Shown: positions 39,443 to 48,734 of the stretch, one piece after another
Position numbering within the stretch: the first letter of the stretch is position 1
How the letters are laid out: each line of letters begins with the position of its first letter
NCBI GenBank assembly: GCA_963788935.1
Contig: CAWBIM010000006.1
Location: 806,001-870,000 of the forward strand
DNA: 64,000 nt
Direction: 5' to 3'
From: JAOPZW01 sp963788935
Lineage (GTDB): Bacteria; Actinomycetota; Thermoleophilia; Solirubrobacterales; Solirubrobacteraceae
Translations under genes and position numbers: made by a program
The notes under the pieces: generated by a model
Seen by the model: only the letters and a program-made list of their open reading frames with translations
What the model was told of the DNA's origin: nothing
Database searches by the model: none

Positions 39443-40070
39443 GCGCCGCGCAGACCTCGTCGGTCGTCGCGATGATCGCGTCGCCGGCGAACGCGAGCGT
39501 CGCCAGCGAGCGCTCGGCCGCCGCGGCGTCGCCGCTGCCGCACGCGTCGGCCACGACGACCGGGACGTAGCCGAGGTCGGCCGAGTGGCGGACGGTCGGC
39601 TCGATGCCGATCTCCAGCGCCACGCCGGCGATCAGGTATCCCTTGACCCCGCAGTCGCGCAGGACGATGTCGAGCGGCGTGCCCTCGAACGCCGACATCG
39701 TGATCTTGTCGATCACGGCCTCGCCCGGCCGCGGCTCGAGCTCCGGGACCAGCGCGAAGCCGGGCGACCCGTGGGGGATGAGCGGGGTCGTGTCGGCCGC
39801 GCGCGCCTGACGCTGCCACACCTTCGCCTGGCGCAGCTGATAGACGCCGGCCAGCTCCGTCGGCATGAAGTAGTGGCGCAGGAAGACGGTCCGCACCGCG
39901 GCCTCGCGGGCCGCGGCGAGCACGCGCGCGACGTTCGCGAGGACCCGGTCGCCGCCCTCGATCTGGGCGAGCACGCCGACCTGCATGTCGTAGACGAGGA
40001 GGGCCAGGGACGCGGGATCGAGCGCGTCCTCGAGCGTCTCCGGGATGTCCAGGCCGTTGAAGCGATCCAC
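39420..40070 (-). CDS. Isochorismatase-family protein lacking the catalytic cysteine
   Basis: The 216-residue protein has the cysteine-hydrolase (isochorismatase) fold: LALLVYDMQVGVL with the catalytic Asp, VIDKITMSAFEGTPLDIVL with Lys, then CGVKGYLIAGVALEIGIEPTVRHSADLGYVPVVVADACG. In active members the nucleophile Cys sits in a CVEsTaR-type motif; here the position reads IGIEPTVRHS, with Gly in place of Cys. The protein may be a non-hydrolytic homologue or use other residues. GTG 40070 (VDRFNGLDIPE) gives the best N-terminus. It is divergent from the histidine kinase gene. Confidence 0.82.
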   Translation of the reverse strand: MDRFNGLDIPETLEDALDPASLALLVYDMQVGVLAQIEGGDRVLANVARVLAAAREAAVRTVFLRHYFMPTELAGVYQLRQAKVWQRQARAADTTPLIPHGSPGFALVPELEPRPGEAVIDKITMSAFEGTPLDIVLRDCGVKGYLIAGVALEIGIEPTVRHSADLGYVPVVVADACGSGDAAAAERSLATLAFAGDAIIATTDEVCAALSASGRT

Positions 40071-40195
40071 GCCGGGGGACGCTACCGGGCGCGAGATTGT
40101 CGCATTTCGCACCAAGGTTCGGAATAGACTCGCGCTCGACAGAGGCGACGGCCGGTCCGGGCCCGCGCCGAGTCCAGCCGGCGAGGAGCACCGCA

Positions 40196-42011
40196 ATGAG
40201 GGTTCACGTGGCGCCGATGGAAGCCGTGTCGGGCGACCTCGTCGCCCGGCCGGTCACTCGGCGCAACGCCCAGATCCTGACGCGGTTCCCGGTGCACGAG
40301 CACTCCGCCGCGATGTGGGCCGCGATGTGGGCGGCCGCGGTCGCGGCCGAGTTCGGCGTCCTCGTGCCGGTGATCTTCGCGCACGGGGCGCCGCATCCTG
40401 GCTACGACATCGCCTTCCGGCTGCTCGGCGGCTCGTTCGCCGCCTGCGGTCTGATCGCCTGGCACCGGCGCCCCGACAGCCGCAGCGGCGCGCTCATGGT
40501 CGCCGCCGCGGCCGGGTTCTTCATCTCGCCGCTGTTCGTCCAGTTCGAGGCCCCGATCGCCCAGACGATCGCGACGTACCTCACCGACCTCTGGACGATC
40601 CCGTTCATCGCGCTGCTGCTGACGTTCCTGACGGGCGGCCGGGTCCAGACGACGATCGACCGCACGCTCGTCGGCGTGTTCGTCCTCTCGCTGATCGTCC
40701 TGCAGCTGTTCTGGATGGTGTTCCTCGACCAGGAGGGCAACCTCCTCGCCGTGATCCCGGACGACGGGATCGCGCACGCGCTCGACCGGACCCAGCGCGT
40801 CCTGACGCTCGGCGGCTGCGTCGCCACCGTGCTCGTGATCGCCGCGCGCTGGCGCGTCGCGTCGCCGCCGCGGCGGCGCGCGCTGCTGCCGAGCGTCGGC
40901 GGCGCCGTCGCCCTCGCGCTGTTCGCGTCCCTGCTCGTCAACGACCTCGTCGGCACCGGCGAGCGCTCGGAGCTGCATCTGTGGCTCGCGATCGCCTCGC
41001 TCGGCCTCGTCCCCGCGCTGTTCCTGACCGGCCTGCTGCGCTCGCGGCTCGCCCGGGCGGGGCTCACCGATCTCGTGCGCAGCCTGCGCGGGATGCGCGG
41101 CGCCGACCTCGAGGCGGCGCTCGCGCGCTCGCTCGGCGATCCCGGGCTCGTCGTCGCCCGCGTCGCGCCGGGCGGCGGGTACGTCGACGCGCGGGGCCAT
41201 GCCGTCACGCTGCCGACGGAGGCGGGCGAGCGACGGATCGTTCCCGTGGAGCGCGACGGGCAGCCCATCGCCGCGCTGGCGTACGACGCCTCGCTCGACG
41301 ACGACCCGGCGCTCGTCGAGGCCGTCTCCGCCGCGGCGGCCATCGCGCTCGAGAACGAACAGCTGACCCGCGAGGCCGACGCCCGCCTCGTCGAGCTGCA
41401 GGCCTCGCGCGAGCGCATCGTCGCGGCCGGCGACGCCGAGCGCCGGCGGCTCGAGCGCGACCTCCACGACGGCGCGCAGCAGCGGCTCGTCGCGCTGTCG
41501 ATGCAGCTGCGGTTCCTCCAGACCCGCATCCGCGACGACCCGTCGACGGCCGAGGAGCTGGCGGGCAGCGCGAGCGCCGAGCTGGCCGAGTCGCTCCAGG
41601 AGCTGCGCGAGCTCGCGCGCGGCATCCACCCGGCGGTCCTCGACCACGGTCTCGAGACCGCGCTCGAGTCGCTCGCGTCGCGCTCGCCCGTGCCGACGTC
41701 GCTGCGCTACGACGCGACCGCCGACCTGCCGCCGGCGGTCGAGATCGCGGCGTACTTCGTCGTGTCCGAGGCGCTGACGAACGTGGCGAAGTACGCCGAC
41801 GCGACCGCCGCGCGAGGTCCGCGTGTCGGAGGCCGGGCGCGGCATCGTCGTGCAGATCACCGACAACGGGATCGGCGGTGCGTCGCCGGGTGGCGGCTCC
41901 GGCCTGCGCGGGCTCACCGACCGCGTCGAGGCGCTGGACGGCCACCTGAGCGTGCTGAGCGCCCGGGGCGGCGGGACGACCGTGACCGCGGAGCTGCCGT
42001 GCGTGTCGTGA
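40196..42011 (+). CDS. Membrane sensor histidine kinase, HisKA_3 type (one frame break)
   Basis: The protein has 605 residues after repair. About seven hydrophobic helices fill residues ~40-290, followed by a short GAF-like linker region. The HisKA_3 dimerisation helix has the phospho-acceptor in RRRLERDLHDGAQQRLVALSMQLRFLQ. ATPase boxes are ALTNVAKYA (N), ITDNGIGGASPGGGSGLRGLTDRV (G1) and ARGGGTTVTAELP. The frame changes at 41809-41814; restoring one CG gives ADATAAREVRVSEAGRG. GAGGAG precedes ATG 40196. The response regulator gene overlaps its last 13 bp, so the pair is a NarL-type two-component system. The signal is unknown. Confidence 0.92.
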
Positions 42012-42643
42012 TCGCCGACGACAGCGTCCTGGTCCGCGAGGGGATCGCGTCGCTGCTGACGCGCTCGGGGATCGAGGTCATCGCCCAGGCCTCGTCGCCC
42101 GACGAGCTGCTCGCGTTGGTCGACGCAGACGAGCCCGACGCCGCGGTCATCGACATCCGGATGCCGCCGACCCACACCGACGAGGGGCTGAAGGCGGCCC
42201 ATGCGATCCGCGAGAGCCACCCGGACGTCGCGATCATGATCCTGTCGCAGTACGTCGAGGCCGGGATCGCCACGCGGCTGCTGGCGGAGGTCCCGGAGCG
42301 GCTCGGCTACCTGCTCAAGGACCGCGTGACCGCGCCGGGGGAGTTCGTCGACGCCCTCGAGCGTGTGGTCGAGGGCGGTTCGGCGCTCGACCCGCAGATC
42401 GTCTCGGGCCTGCTGGGGGGCGGCGCACGCAAGGACGGGCTCGAGCGCCTCACGGCCCGTGAGCGCGAGGTCCTCGAGCTGGTCGCCGAGGGCATGACGA
42501 ACCAGGCGATCGCCACCCGCCTCGACATCGCGCTGCGCAGCGTCGAGAAGCACGTCTCGACGATCTTCACGAAGCTCGGGCTGCCCGACACCGGCAGCGA
42601 GCACCGCCGGGTGCTCGCCGTGCTGCGCTTCCTGCGCCCCTGA
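41999..42643 (+). CDS. NarL/FixJ-family response regulator
   Basis: The 214-residue protein starts at GTG 41999 inside the kinase's last codons. The receiver domain shows the acidic pocket IADDSVLVREG, the phospho-acceptor Asp in AAVIDIRMPPTHTDEGL (about residue 54) and Lys in YLLKDRVTAPGEFVDAL. The LuxR-type helix-turn-helix is LTAREREVLELVAEGMTNQAIATRLDIALRSVEKHVSTIFTKLGL. The THTDEG variant of the receiver loop is typical of actinobacterial DesR/LiaR-like regulators. Likely targets are its own operon and the ABC exporter genes that follow 150 bp downstream. Confidence 0.95.
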   Translation: MRVVIADDSVLVREGIASLLTRSGIEVIAQASSPDELLALVDADEPDAAVIDIRMPPTHTDEGLKAAHAIRESHPDVAIMILSQYVEAGIATRLLAEVPERLGYLLKDRVTAPGEFVDALERVVEGGSALDPQIVSGLLGGGARKDGLERLTAREREVLELVAEGMTNQAIATRLDIALRSVEKHVSTIFTKLGLPDTGSEHRRVLAVLRFLRP

Positions 42644-42793
42644 CGGCGCTCCGCCGCACCCGGCTCGGTCGGTTGGCGCGGTAGCCGCCACCCAGTGGAC
42701 CGCCCCCCGCGACACGGGCTGTCGCCACCTCGCGGACGGCCCATCGCGGCGAACCTCGGTGCCATGCCCACCCACCCTGTCGAAGGAGCCGCG

Positions 42794-43567
42794 ATGCATT
42801 CGGTCGCAACCGATCACGAGCCCGTCGTCCCGACCGCGTCCACCGCGGTCATCACCGCCCGCCACCTCGTTCGCCGCTACGGCGAGGGCGACACCGCGGT
42901 CGATGCGCTCCGCGGCGTCTCCGTCGACATCGAGCGCGGCCGCCTCACGGCCGTCATGGGCCCATCGGGCTCCGGCAAGTCGACCCTCATGCACATCCTC
43001 GCCGGCCTCGACACGCCCACCTCGGGCGACGTCACCGTCGCGGGCGTCGACATCGCCGGGCTCGACGACTCCGCGCTCACGCTGCTGCGCCGCGACCACA
43101 TCGGCTTCATCTTCCAGTTCTTCAACCTCCTCCCGATGCTCACGGCGGCCGAGAACATCGCGCTGCCGCTGAAGCTCGCCGGCGGCAAGCCCGACGCCGA
43201 GTGGCTCGAGGAGCTCGTCGACAAGGTCGGCCTGGGCGAGCGGCTCGGCCACCGGCCATCCGAGCTGTCGGGCGGCCAGCAGCAGCGCGTCGCCGTGGCC
43301 CGGGCGCTCGTCTCGCGCCCGAGCGTGATGTTCGCCGACGAGCCGACCGGCAACCTCGACTCCACGACGAGCGGCGAGATCCTCGCGCTCATGCGCGACT
43401 CGGTCGACACGCTCGGCCAGACGACCGTCATGGTCACCCATGACGCGCACGCGGCCGCGATCGCCGACCGCGTGCTGTTCCTCGCCGACGGCATGATCGT
43501 CGACGACCTCGGTCGCAGCACCGCGCACGAGATCCTGGAGACGCTCGAGGCGGTGTCCGGCCGATGA
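42794..43567 (+). CDS. ABC transporter ATP-binding protein (MacB/LolD type)
   Basis: The 257-residue ATPase has Walker A GPSGSGKST, the Q-loop FIFQFFNLLPMLTAAENI, the signature LSGGQQQRVAVARAL, Walker B VMFADEPTGNLDS and the H-loop VTHDAHAAAIADRVL. It belongs to the MacB/LolD/FtsE-like clade that powers FtsX-type permeases. ATG 42794 is chosen for its GAAGGAG site at 42782-42788; ATG 42764 is in frame upstream without a good site. Its stop overlaps the permease start (ATGA), so the two form one exporter. Confidence 0.95.
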   Translation: MHSVATDHEPVVPTASTAVITARHLVRRYGEGDTAVDALRGVSVDIERGRLTAVMGPSGSGKSTLMHILAGLDTPTSGDVTVAGVDIAGLDDSALTLLRRDHIGFIFQFFNLLPMLTAAENIALPLKLAGGKPDAEWLEELVDKVGLGERLGHRPSELSGGQQQRVAVARALVSRPSVMFADEPTGNLDSTTSGEILALMRDSVDTLGQTTVMVTHDAHAAAIADRVLFLADGMIVDDLGRSTAHEILETLEAVSGR

Positions 43568-46116
43568 TCGGCGTCGCGCTCAAGGGCCTCGCGGCCCGCA
43601 AGCTTCGTGCCGTCCTCACCGCCTTCGCCGTCGTCATCGGCGTCGCGATGGTCGCCGGGACGTTCATGCTCACCGACACGCTGCAGAAGTCGTTCAGCGG
43701 CCTGTTCACCGAGTCCACCGCGAACACCGACGCCGTCGTCACCGGCAAGGAGGTCGTCAAGGACTCCACCAGCGGCAGCGGCGTCACCATCCCTGCATCG
43801 CTGCTCACGAAGGTCCGGGCGCTGCCCGAGGTCGGCGCCGCGGCCGGCGAGATCAACCCCGCCGAGGCCAACGTCGCCGACGTCTACGGCCGCGACGGCA
43901 AGAAGGCGGCGCGCGAGAGCGTCGGCGCCAGCATCGACCCCGCCAACGCCAAGTTCAGCCCGCTGAAGCTGAAGACCGGAGCCTGGCCGAACGGCCCCGG
44001 CGAGGTCGTCATCGACGCCGGCACCGCCACGAAGACGCACTACAAGCCCGGCGACTCGGTCGTCATCGGGACGCTCGGCAAGAAGCACACCTACAAGCTC
44101 GCCGGCACGGTGTCGTTCGGCTCCGTCGACTCGCTCGGCATCGCCAGCATCGCCGCCTGGGACGTCAAGACCGCCCAGACGCTGCTGCACCGCGAGGGTC
44201 GCTACGACACGCTGTCGATCGCCGCGAAGAAGGGCAGCTCGCCGGCCGCCGTCGTGCGCGCCGTCAAGCCCCTCCTGGGCGCGTCGCTCCAGGTCAAGGA
44301 CGCCCAGGCGCAGGCGGACGAGAACGCCGACAACCTCAACGAGGGTCTGCGCACGATCAAGCTGTTCCTGCTCGCGTTCGGCTTCATCGCCCTGCTCGTG
44401 GGCGCGTTCGTGATCTTCAACACCCTGTCGATCACGGTCGCCCAGCGGACGCGTGAGTACGCCACGCTGCGGACGCTCGGCGCCTCGCGCAAGCAGGTCA
44501 TGCGGTCCGTGAAGATCGAGGGCCTCGTGATCGGGTTCATCGCGTCCGTGATCGGACTCGTGTTCGGGATCGGGATCGCGAAGGGCCTCATCGCCCTGTT
44601 CGGCACGGCCGGCGTCGAGCTGCCGAAGGCATCGACGGTGGTCGCGACGCACACGATCGTCATCTCGCTCCTGCTCGGCACCGGAATCACGCTGCTCGCC
44701 AGCATCATCCCGGCCCGACGCGCCACGCGGGTCCCGCCGATCGCGGCTGTCCGCGAGGGCGCCACCCTGCCGAAGACCCGGCTCGCCGGGCACTCGGCCA
44801 ACGCCGGCATCGGCGTCACGATCGCCTCGCTGGCCGCGATCTCGTTCGGGATCTTCGCCAGCGGCGTCAGCGGCGCGGCGGTCGGCCTCCTGGTCGGCGG
44901 CGGCGTGCTCGGTCTGTTCGCCGGCATCGCGCTGCTCGCCCCGCGGCTCGTCAAGCCGCTCGCCCGCGTCATCGGCCTCCCGGCGCGCCGCGCCGGCGGT
45001 GTCGCCGGCGAGATCGCGAGCGCCAACGCGGTCCGCAACCCCGGCCGCACGGCGTCCACCGCCGCCGCGCTCATGATCGGGCTCACGCTCGTGACCGTCG
45101 TCGCGGTGCTCGGCTCCGGCCTGCGCGTGTCGACGGAGAAGGCGGTCACCGACCAGATCACCGCCGACTACGTCGTCGACGGCAAGCAGGAGCTGCCCTT
45201 CCGGGCCGCCGAGGGCGACGAGCTCGAGGCGATCGCCGGTGTGCAGTCCGCCACGCACGTCCGGTCCGACCGGGCGATCGTGCAGGGCAAGGAGAACCAG
45301 GTCAGCGGCATCGATCCCGCGACGATCGCGCGCTTCTACCACTTCGACTGGCAGAAGGGCTCCTCGAACGCCACGCTGACCCAGCTCGGCGCCGACGGCG
45401 CGCTCGTGACCAAGGGCTACGCCGACAACGAGCACGTGAAGATCGGCGACTCGCTGTCGGTCCAGACGCCCTCGGGCGCCAAGGCCACCCTGAAGATCCG
45501 CGGGATCTACGACGTGCCGGCCACCAAGCCGCTGCTCGGCGAGATCGCGGTGTCGCAGGCGACGTTCGACAAGGGGTTCACGCAGCCCAAGAACGGCCTC
45601 ACGCTGCTGGACGCCGACGCCGCGGCGGGAGCCGAGATCAAGTCGACGACGAACAGCTTCGGCGACGCGACGTTCCACACGGGCGCCGGGTATCCGAAGG
45701 ACGCCACGAAGGACATGGCGACGATGCTCGCGATGCTCTACGTGCTGCTCGGCTTCTCGGTGATCGTCAGCCTGTTCGGGATGGTCAACACGATGGTGCT
45801 CTCGGTGTTCGAGCGCACCCGTGAGATCGGGATGCTGCGCACCATCGGCATGACGCGCCGCCAGGCGCGCCGCATGATCCGCCACGAGAGCGTGATCACC
45901 GCGCTCATCGGCGCCGCGCTCGGGCTCGGGCTCGGCGTGTTCCTCTCGGCGCTCGTCACGCAGGCGCTGAAGGACGCCGACCTGGCGCTGTCGATCCCGA
46001 TCGCGCCGCTCGTCGTGTTCACGCTGGTCGCGGTCCTGGCCGGGATCGGGGCGGCCGTCATGCCGGCCCGCCGCGCCTCGCGGCTGAACGTCCTCGACGC
46101 GCTGCACTACGAGTAG
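43564..46116 (+). CDS. FtsX/MacB-type ABC transporter permease
   Basis: The 850-residue permease has an N-terminal helix (AVLTAFAVVIGVAMVAGTFMLTDTL) and a large extracytoplasmic MacB_PCD domain. A first FtsX unit at about residues 260-390 contains LFLLAFGFIALLVGAFVIFNTL and the cytoplasmic loop YATLRTLGASRKQVMRSV. A second periplasmic-type domain follows, then a second FtsX unit at about residues 720-850 with VFERTREIGMLRTIGMTRRQARRMI. Such 8-10 helix proteins export lipids, peptides or antibiotics, or relay mechanical signals to wall enzymes. The neighbouring two-component genes resemble antimicrobial-peptide or envelope-stress modules; that comparison is inference. Confidence 0.94.
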   Translation: MIGVALKGLAARKLRAVLTAFAVVIGVAMVAGTFMLTDTLQKSFSGLFTESTANTDAVVTGKEVVKDSTSGSGVTIPASLLTKVRALPEVGAAAGEINPAEANVADVYGRDGKKAARESVGASIDPANAKFSPLKLKTGAWPNGPGEVVIDAGTATKTHYKPGDSVVIGTLGKKHTYKLAGTVSFGSVDSLGIASIAAWDVKTAQTLLHREGRYDTLSIAAKKGSSPAAVVRAVKPLLGASLQVKDAQAQADENADNLNEGLRTIKLFLLAFGFIALLVGAFVIFNTLSITVAQRTREYATLRTLGASRKQVMRSVKIEGLVIGFIASVIGLVFGIGIAKGLIALFGTAGVELPKASTVVATHTIVISLLLGTGITLLASIIPARRATRVPPIAAVREGATLPKTRLAGHSANAGIGVTIASLAAISFGIFASGVSGAAVGLLVGGGVLGLFAGIALLAPRLVKPLARVIGLPARRAGGVAGEIASANAVRNPGRTASTAAALMIGLTLVTVVAVLGSGLRVSTEKAVTDQITADYVVDGKQELPFRAAEGDELEAIAGVQSATHVRSDRAIVQGKENQVSGIDPATIARFYHFDWQKGSSNATLTQLGADGALVTKGYADNEHVKIGDSLSVQTPSGAKATLKIRGIYDVPATKPLLGEIAVSQATFDKGFTQPKNGLTLLDADAAAGAEIKSTTNSFGDATFHTGAGYPKDATKDMATMLAMLYVLLGFSVIVSLFGMVNTMVLSVFERTREIGMLRTIGMTRRQARRMIRHESVITALIGAALGLGLGVFLSALVTQALKDADLALSIPIAPLVVFTLVAVLAGIGAAVMPARRASRLNVLDALHYE

Positions 46117-46125
46117 GAGGCCGCC

Positions 46126-47448
46126 GTGTCCGCCACGACGACCGCTCGCCCCGCGAGCACGACGACCACCCCGCCCCCGGCCGCCACCGCGGCCGGGGGC
46201 GGGGCCGGGCGGCGGGAGCGCGCGATCGTCCGTGCGGGTGCCGCCGTCCTCGCCGCCCATGTGCTGGACGACACGCTCGTCCAGCCGCCGGCCGGCACGC
46301 CCGCGACGGACCACCTCGTGGCCGCCGTCGTCCCCGTCGCGCTGCTCGCGCTCGCGGCGTGGGCGTATCCGCGGCTGCCCGGCGCCGTACGCGGCGCGCT
46401 GGCCGTCGTGCTCGGCCTCCTCGCCGTCGCCGGCGGCGGCGAGGCGTGGCACTACACGACGACCGTCGGCCCGTCCGGCGACGACTTCACCGGCCTGCTG
46501 TCGCTGGCCGCCGGCGCCGTGCTGATCGGCACGGGCGTCGTGACCCTCTGGCGGACCCGGCGGACCGAGGGCAACCACGCGTGGCGGTACGCGCGCCGCG
46601 CGCTGCTGGCCGTCGGCGCCTTCGTGGGCTTCGCCGTCGTCCTGTTCCCGGTCGGGCTCGCGTACGTGACGACCCACGCCGCCCGCTCCGTCGTGCCGGA
46701 GAACGCGCTCGGCGTTCCGTACGAGAACGTGAAGCTCACGACGAGCGACGGCCTGGAGCTGCGCGGCTGGTACATCCCGTCGCGCAACGGCGCCGCGGTG
46801 ATCTCGTTCCCGGGCCGGAACGGCCCGCAGCGCCAGGCGCGCATGCTCGCGCGCCACGGCTACGGCGTGCTGCTCTTCGACCGGCGCGGCGAGGGCCGCA
46901 GCGAGGGCGAGCCCAACGCCTGGGGCTGGAGCGGCGAGCGCGACGTCTTCGCGGCCGTCGACTGGCTGCAGCGCCGTCCCGACGTCGATCCGCGCCGCAT
47001 CGGCGGCATCGGCCTGTCGGTCGGCGGCGAGATGATGCTCGAGGCCGCCGCCGAGGACGAGCGCCTCGCCGCGGTCGTCTCCGAAGGCGCCGGCGCGCGG
47101 GCGTTCACCGACGCGATCGACATGCCCGGCGGCAATCCGCTGGAACGCGGGCTCGGCGTGGTCGCCTCCGCCGCGAGGACCGGCGCCGTCTCCGTCTTCG
47201 CCAACCAGACCCCGCCCGCCGACCTCGAGAGCCTCGTCGGCCGGATCGCGCCGCGGCCGCTCATGCTCATCGCCGACCCCGACAGCGGACATGGCGAGGA
47301 GCTCAACCGCCGCTTCCACCGCGCCGCGGGGCAGCCGACCACGCTCTGGGAGATCCCCGGCGCCGGGCACGTCAACGGCATCGGGGCGCATCCCGCCGAG
47401 TACGAGCGGCGCGTCGTCGGGTTCTTCGACCGGGCCCTCCGGCGATGA
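46126..47448 (+). CDS. Membrane-anchored alpha/beta hydrolase, copy 1
   Basis: The 440-residue protein has an N-terminal membrane region of about five helices (residues ~35-190), then an alpha/beta-hydrolase domain: LTTSDGLELRGWYIPSRNGAAVISFPGRNG, HGYGVLLFDRRGEGRSEGEPNAWGW, the nucleophile elbow GIGLSVGGEMML (Ser), IADPDSG (Asp) and GAGHVNGIG (His). GTG 46126 follows TAGGAGG. It is 9 bp after the permease and overlaps copy 2 (ATGA), so it is part of the exporter operon. It may process the exported substrate at the membrane; no substrate is evident. Confidence 0.88.
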   Translation: MSATTTARPASTTTTPPPAATAAGGGAGRRERAIVRAGAAVLAAHVLDDTLVQPPAGTPATDHLVAAVVPVALLALAAWAYPRLPGAVRGALAVVLGLLAVAGGGEAWHYTTTVGPSGDDFTGLLSLAAGAVLIGTGVVTLWRTRRTEGNHAWRYARRALLAVGAFVGFAVVLFPVGLAYVTTHAARSVVPENALGVPYENVKLTTSDGLELRGWYIPSRNGAAVISFPGRNGPQRQARMLARHGYGVLLFDRRGEGRSEGEPNAWGWSGERDVFAAVDWLQRRPDVDPRRIGGIGLSVGGEMMLEAAAEDERLAAVVSEGAGARAFTDAIDMPGGNPLERGLGVVASAARTGAVSVFANQTPPADLESLVGRIAPRPLMLIADPDSGHGEELNRRFHRAAGQPTTLWEIPGAGHVNGIGAHPAEYERRVVGFFDRALRR

Positions 47449-48734
47449 GACGGCACGCCGACCGCGAGGCCGTCCTGTTCACCGCCGCCGCCGCGGTCGG
47501 CGTCGTCCATGCGCTCGACGACGCCGTCGTGCACCGCGGCCCGGGCGTCGGCGCCGGCGAGTTCGTGTTCACCGCGCTCGTCGCGGTCGTCGCCTGGGCG
47601 GCGGGCAGCGCCGCGTTTCCCCGCCTGCGCCCGGGGCTGCGCGCCGCGCTCGCCCTGACCTTCGGTGCGCTCGCGCTGGCCAACGGCGGCGCGCACGTGC
47701 TGCACGTCGCGAGCGTCGGGGTCGCGGGCGCCGACGTCACCGGCCTGCTCGCGGCCGCCGCCGGCCTCGTGCTGCTCGGCCTGGCGATCGCGATCCCGTG
47801 GCGGCACCGGGGCGCAGGGACGACGTCCGCCCGGCGCCGCTGGGCGACCCGGGCGCTCGTGTCCGTGAGCGCCTTCCTCGGCGTCGCCCTGGTCGTCCTC
47901 CCGATGGGCATGGGGATCGTCTCGGCCCACAAGGGCCGTGAGGCGGTCGGTCCGCCGCCGGATCGCACCTACGCCGAGGTCGCGTTCCGCGCGAGCGACG
48001 GCCTGCGGCTCGCGGGCTGGTACCGGCCGTCGCGCAACGGCGCCGCGGTGCTGGTCCTGCACGGCGGCGGGGGCGACCGCACCGGCGCGGTCCGCCACGC
48101 GCGGATGCTCGCCGCGCACGGCTACGGCGTCCTGCTCTACGACGCCCGCGGACGGGGCGAGAGCGACGGCGCCCCGAACGACTACGGATGGGGGTGGCCC
48201 AAGGACGTCGCCGGCGCGCTCGCGTTCCTGCACGAGCGGCCCGACGTCGACCCGCGGCGCATCGGCGCGCTCGGGCTGTCGACCGGCGCCGACGTGCTCA
48301 TCCAGGCCGCCGCGCAGCGGCGCGACATCGCCGCCCTCGTCACCGACGGGGCCGCGGCGGGGTCGTTCGAGGACTGGCACCGCCTGCGCGGCGACGAGAT
48401 CGGCGCCGTGCCGGGCTGGTTCATGTTCACGACGATGCGCGCCGTCTCGACCGACGGCCCCGGCCCGCCGCTCGAGGATCTCGTGCGCCGGCTGCGCAGC
48501 CCGACGCTCCTGATCTCCGCCGGCCGGACGGAGGAGGGCGAGTTCAACGTGCTCTACGACCGCGCGGCCGGCCGCCGTGCCCCTGTCGAGCACTGGAACC
48601 TCCCGCGGGCGAGCCACACCCGCGCGATCCGCCAGGCGCCGGCCGCCTACGAGCGTCGGGTCGTCGGGTTCCTCGACCGGGCGCTGCTGCGGGACGCCCC
48701 GAAGGAGGGCCGCGGTCCTATCGTGGACGGGTGA
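47445..48734 (+). CDS. Membrane-anchored alpha/beta hydrolase, copy 2
   Basis: This 429-residue paralogue of the preceding protein shares its layout: N-terminal helices with HALDDAVVH, then FRASDGLRLAGWYRPSRNGAAVLVLHGGGGDR, LLYDARGRGESDGAPNDYGWGW, the elbow ALGLSTGADVLIQ (Ser) and ASHTRAI (His). The catalytic Asp position reads ISAGRTEEG, so the acid may be a Glu or be displaced. The pair arose by tandem duplication but has diverged widely. Its stop overlaps the start of hrpA by one base (TGATG). Confidence 0.87.
   Translation: MRRHADREAVLFTAAAAVGVVHALDDAVVHRGPGVGAGEFVFTALVAVVAWAAGSAAFPRLRPGLRAALALTFGALALANGGAHVLHVASVGVAGADVTGLLAAAAGLVLLGLAIAIPWRHRGAGTTSARRRWATRALVSVSAFLGVALVVLPMGMGIVSAHKGREAVGPPPDRTYAEVAFRASDGLRLAGWYRPSRNGAAVLVLHGGGGDRTGAVRHARMLAAHGYGVLLYDARGRGESDGAPNDYGWGWPKDVAGALAFLHERPDVDPRRIGALGLSTGADVLIQAAAQRRDIAALVTDGAAAGSFEDWHRLRGDEIGAVPGWFMFTTMRAVSTDGPGPPLEDLVRRLRSPTLLISAGRTEEGEFNVLYDRAAGRRAPVEHWNLPRASHTRAIRQAPAAYERRVVGFLDRALLRDAPKEGRGPIVDG

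Noticed and set aside
42877..47391. A 1504-codon open frame on the minus strand across the ABC transporter genes
   Set aside because: It is antisense to well-conserved ATPase, permease and hydrolase genes, its translation is Arg/Gly/Asp-biased without domains, and long antisense frames are expected at this GC content.
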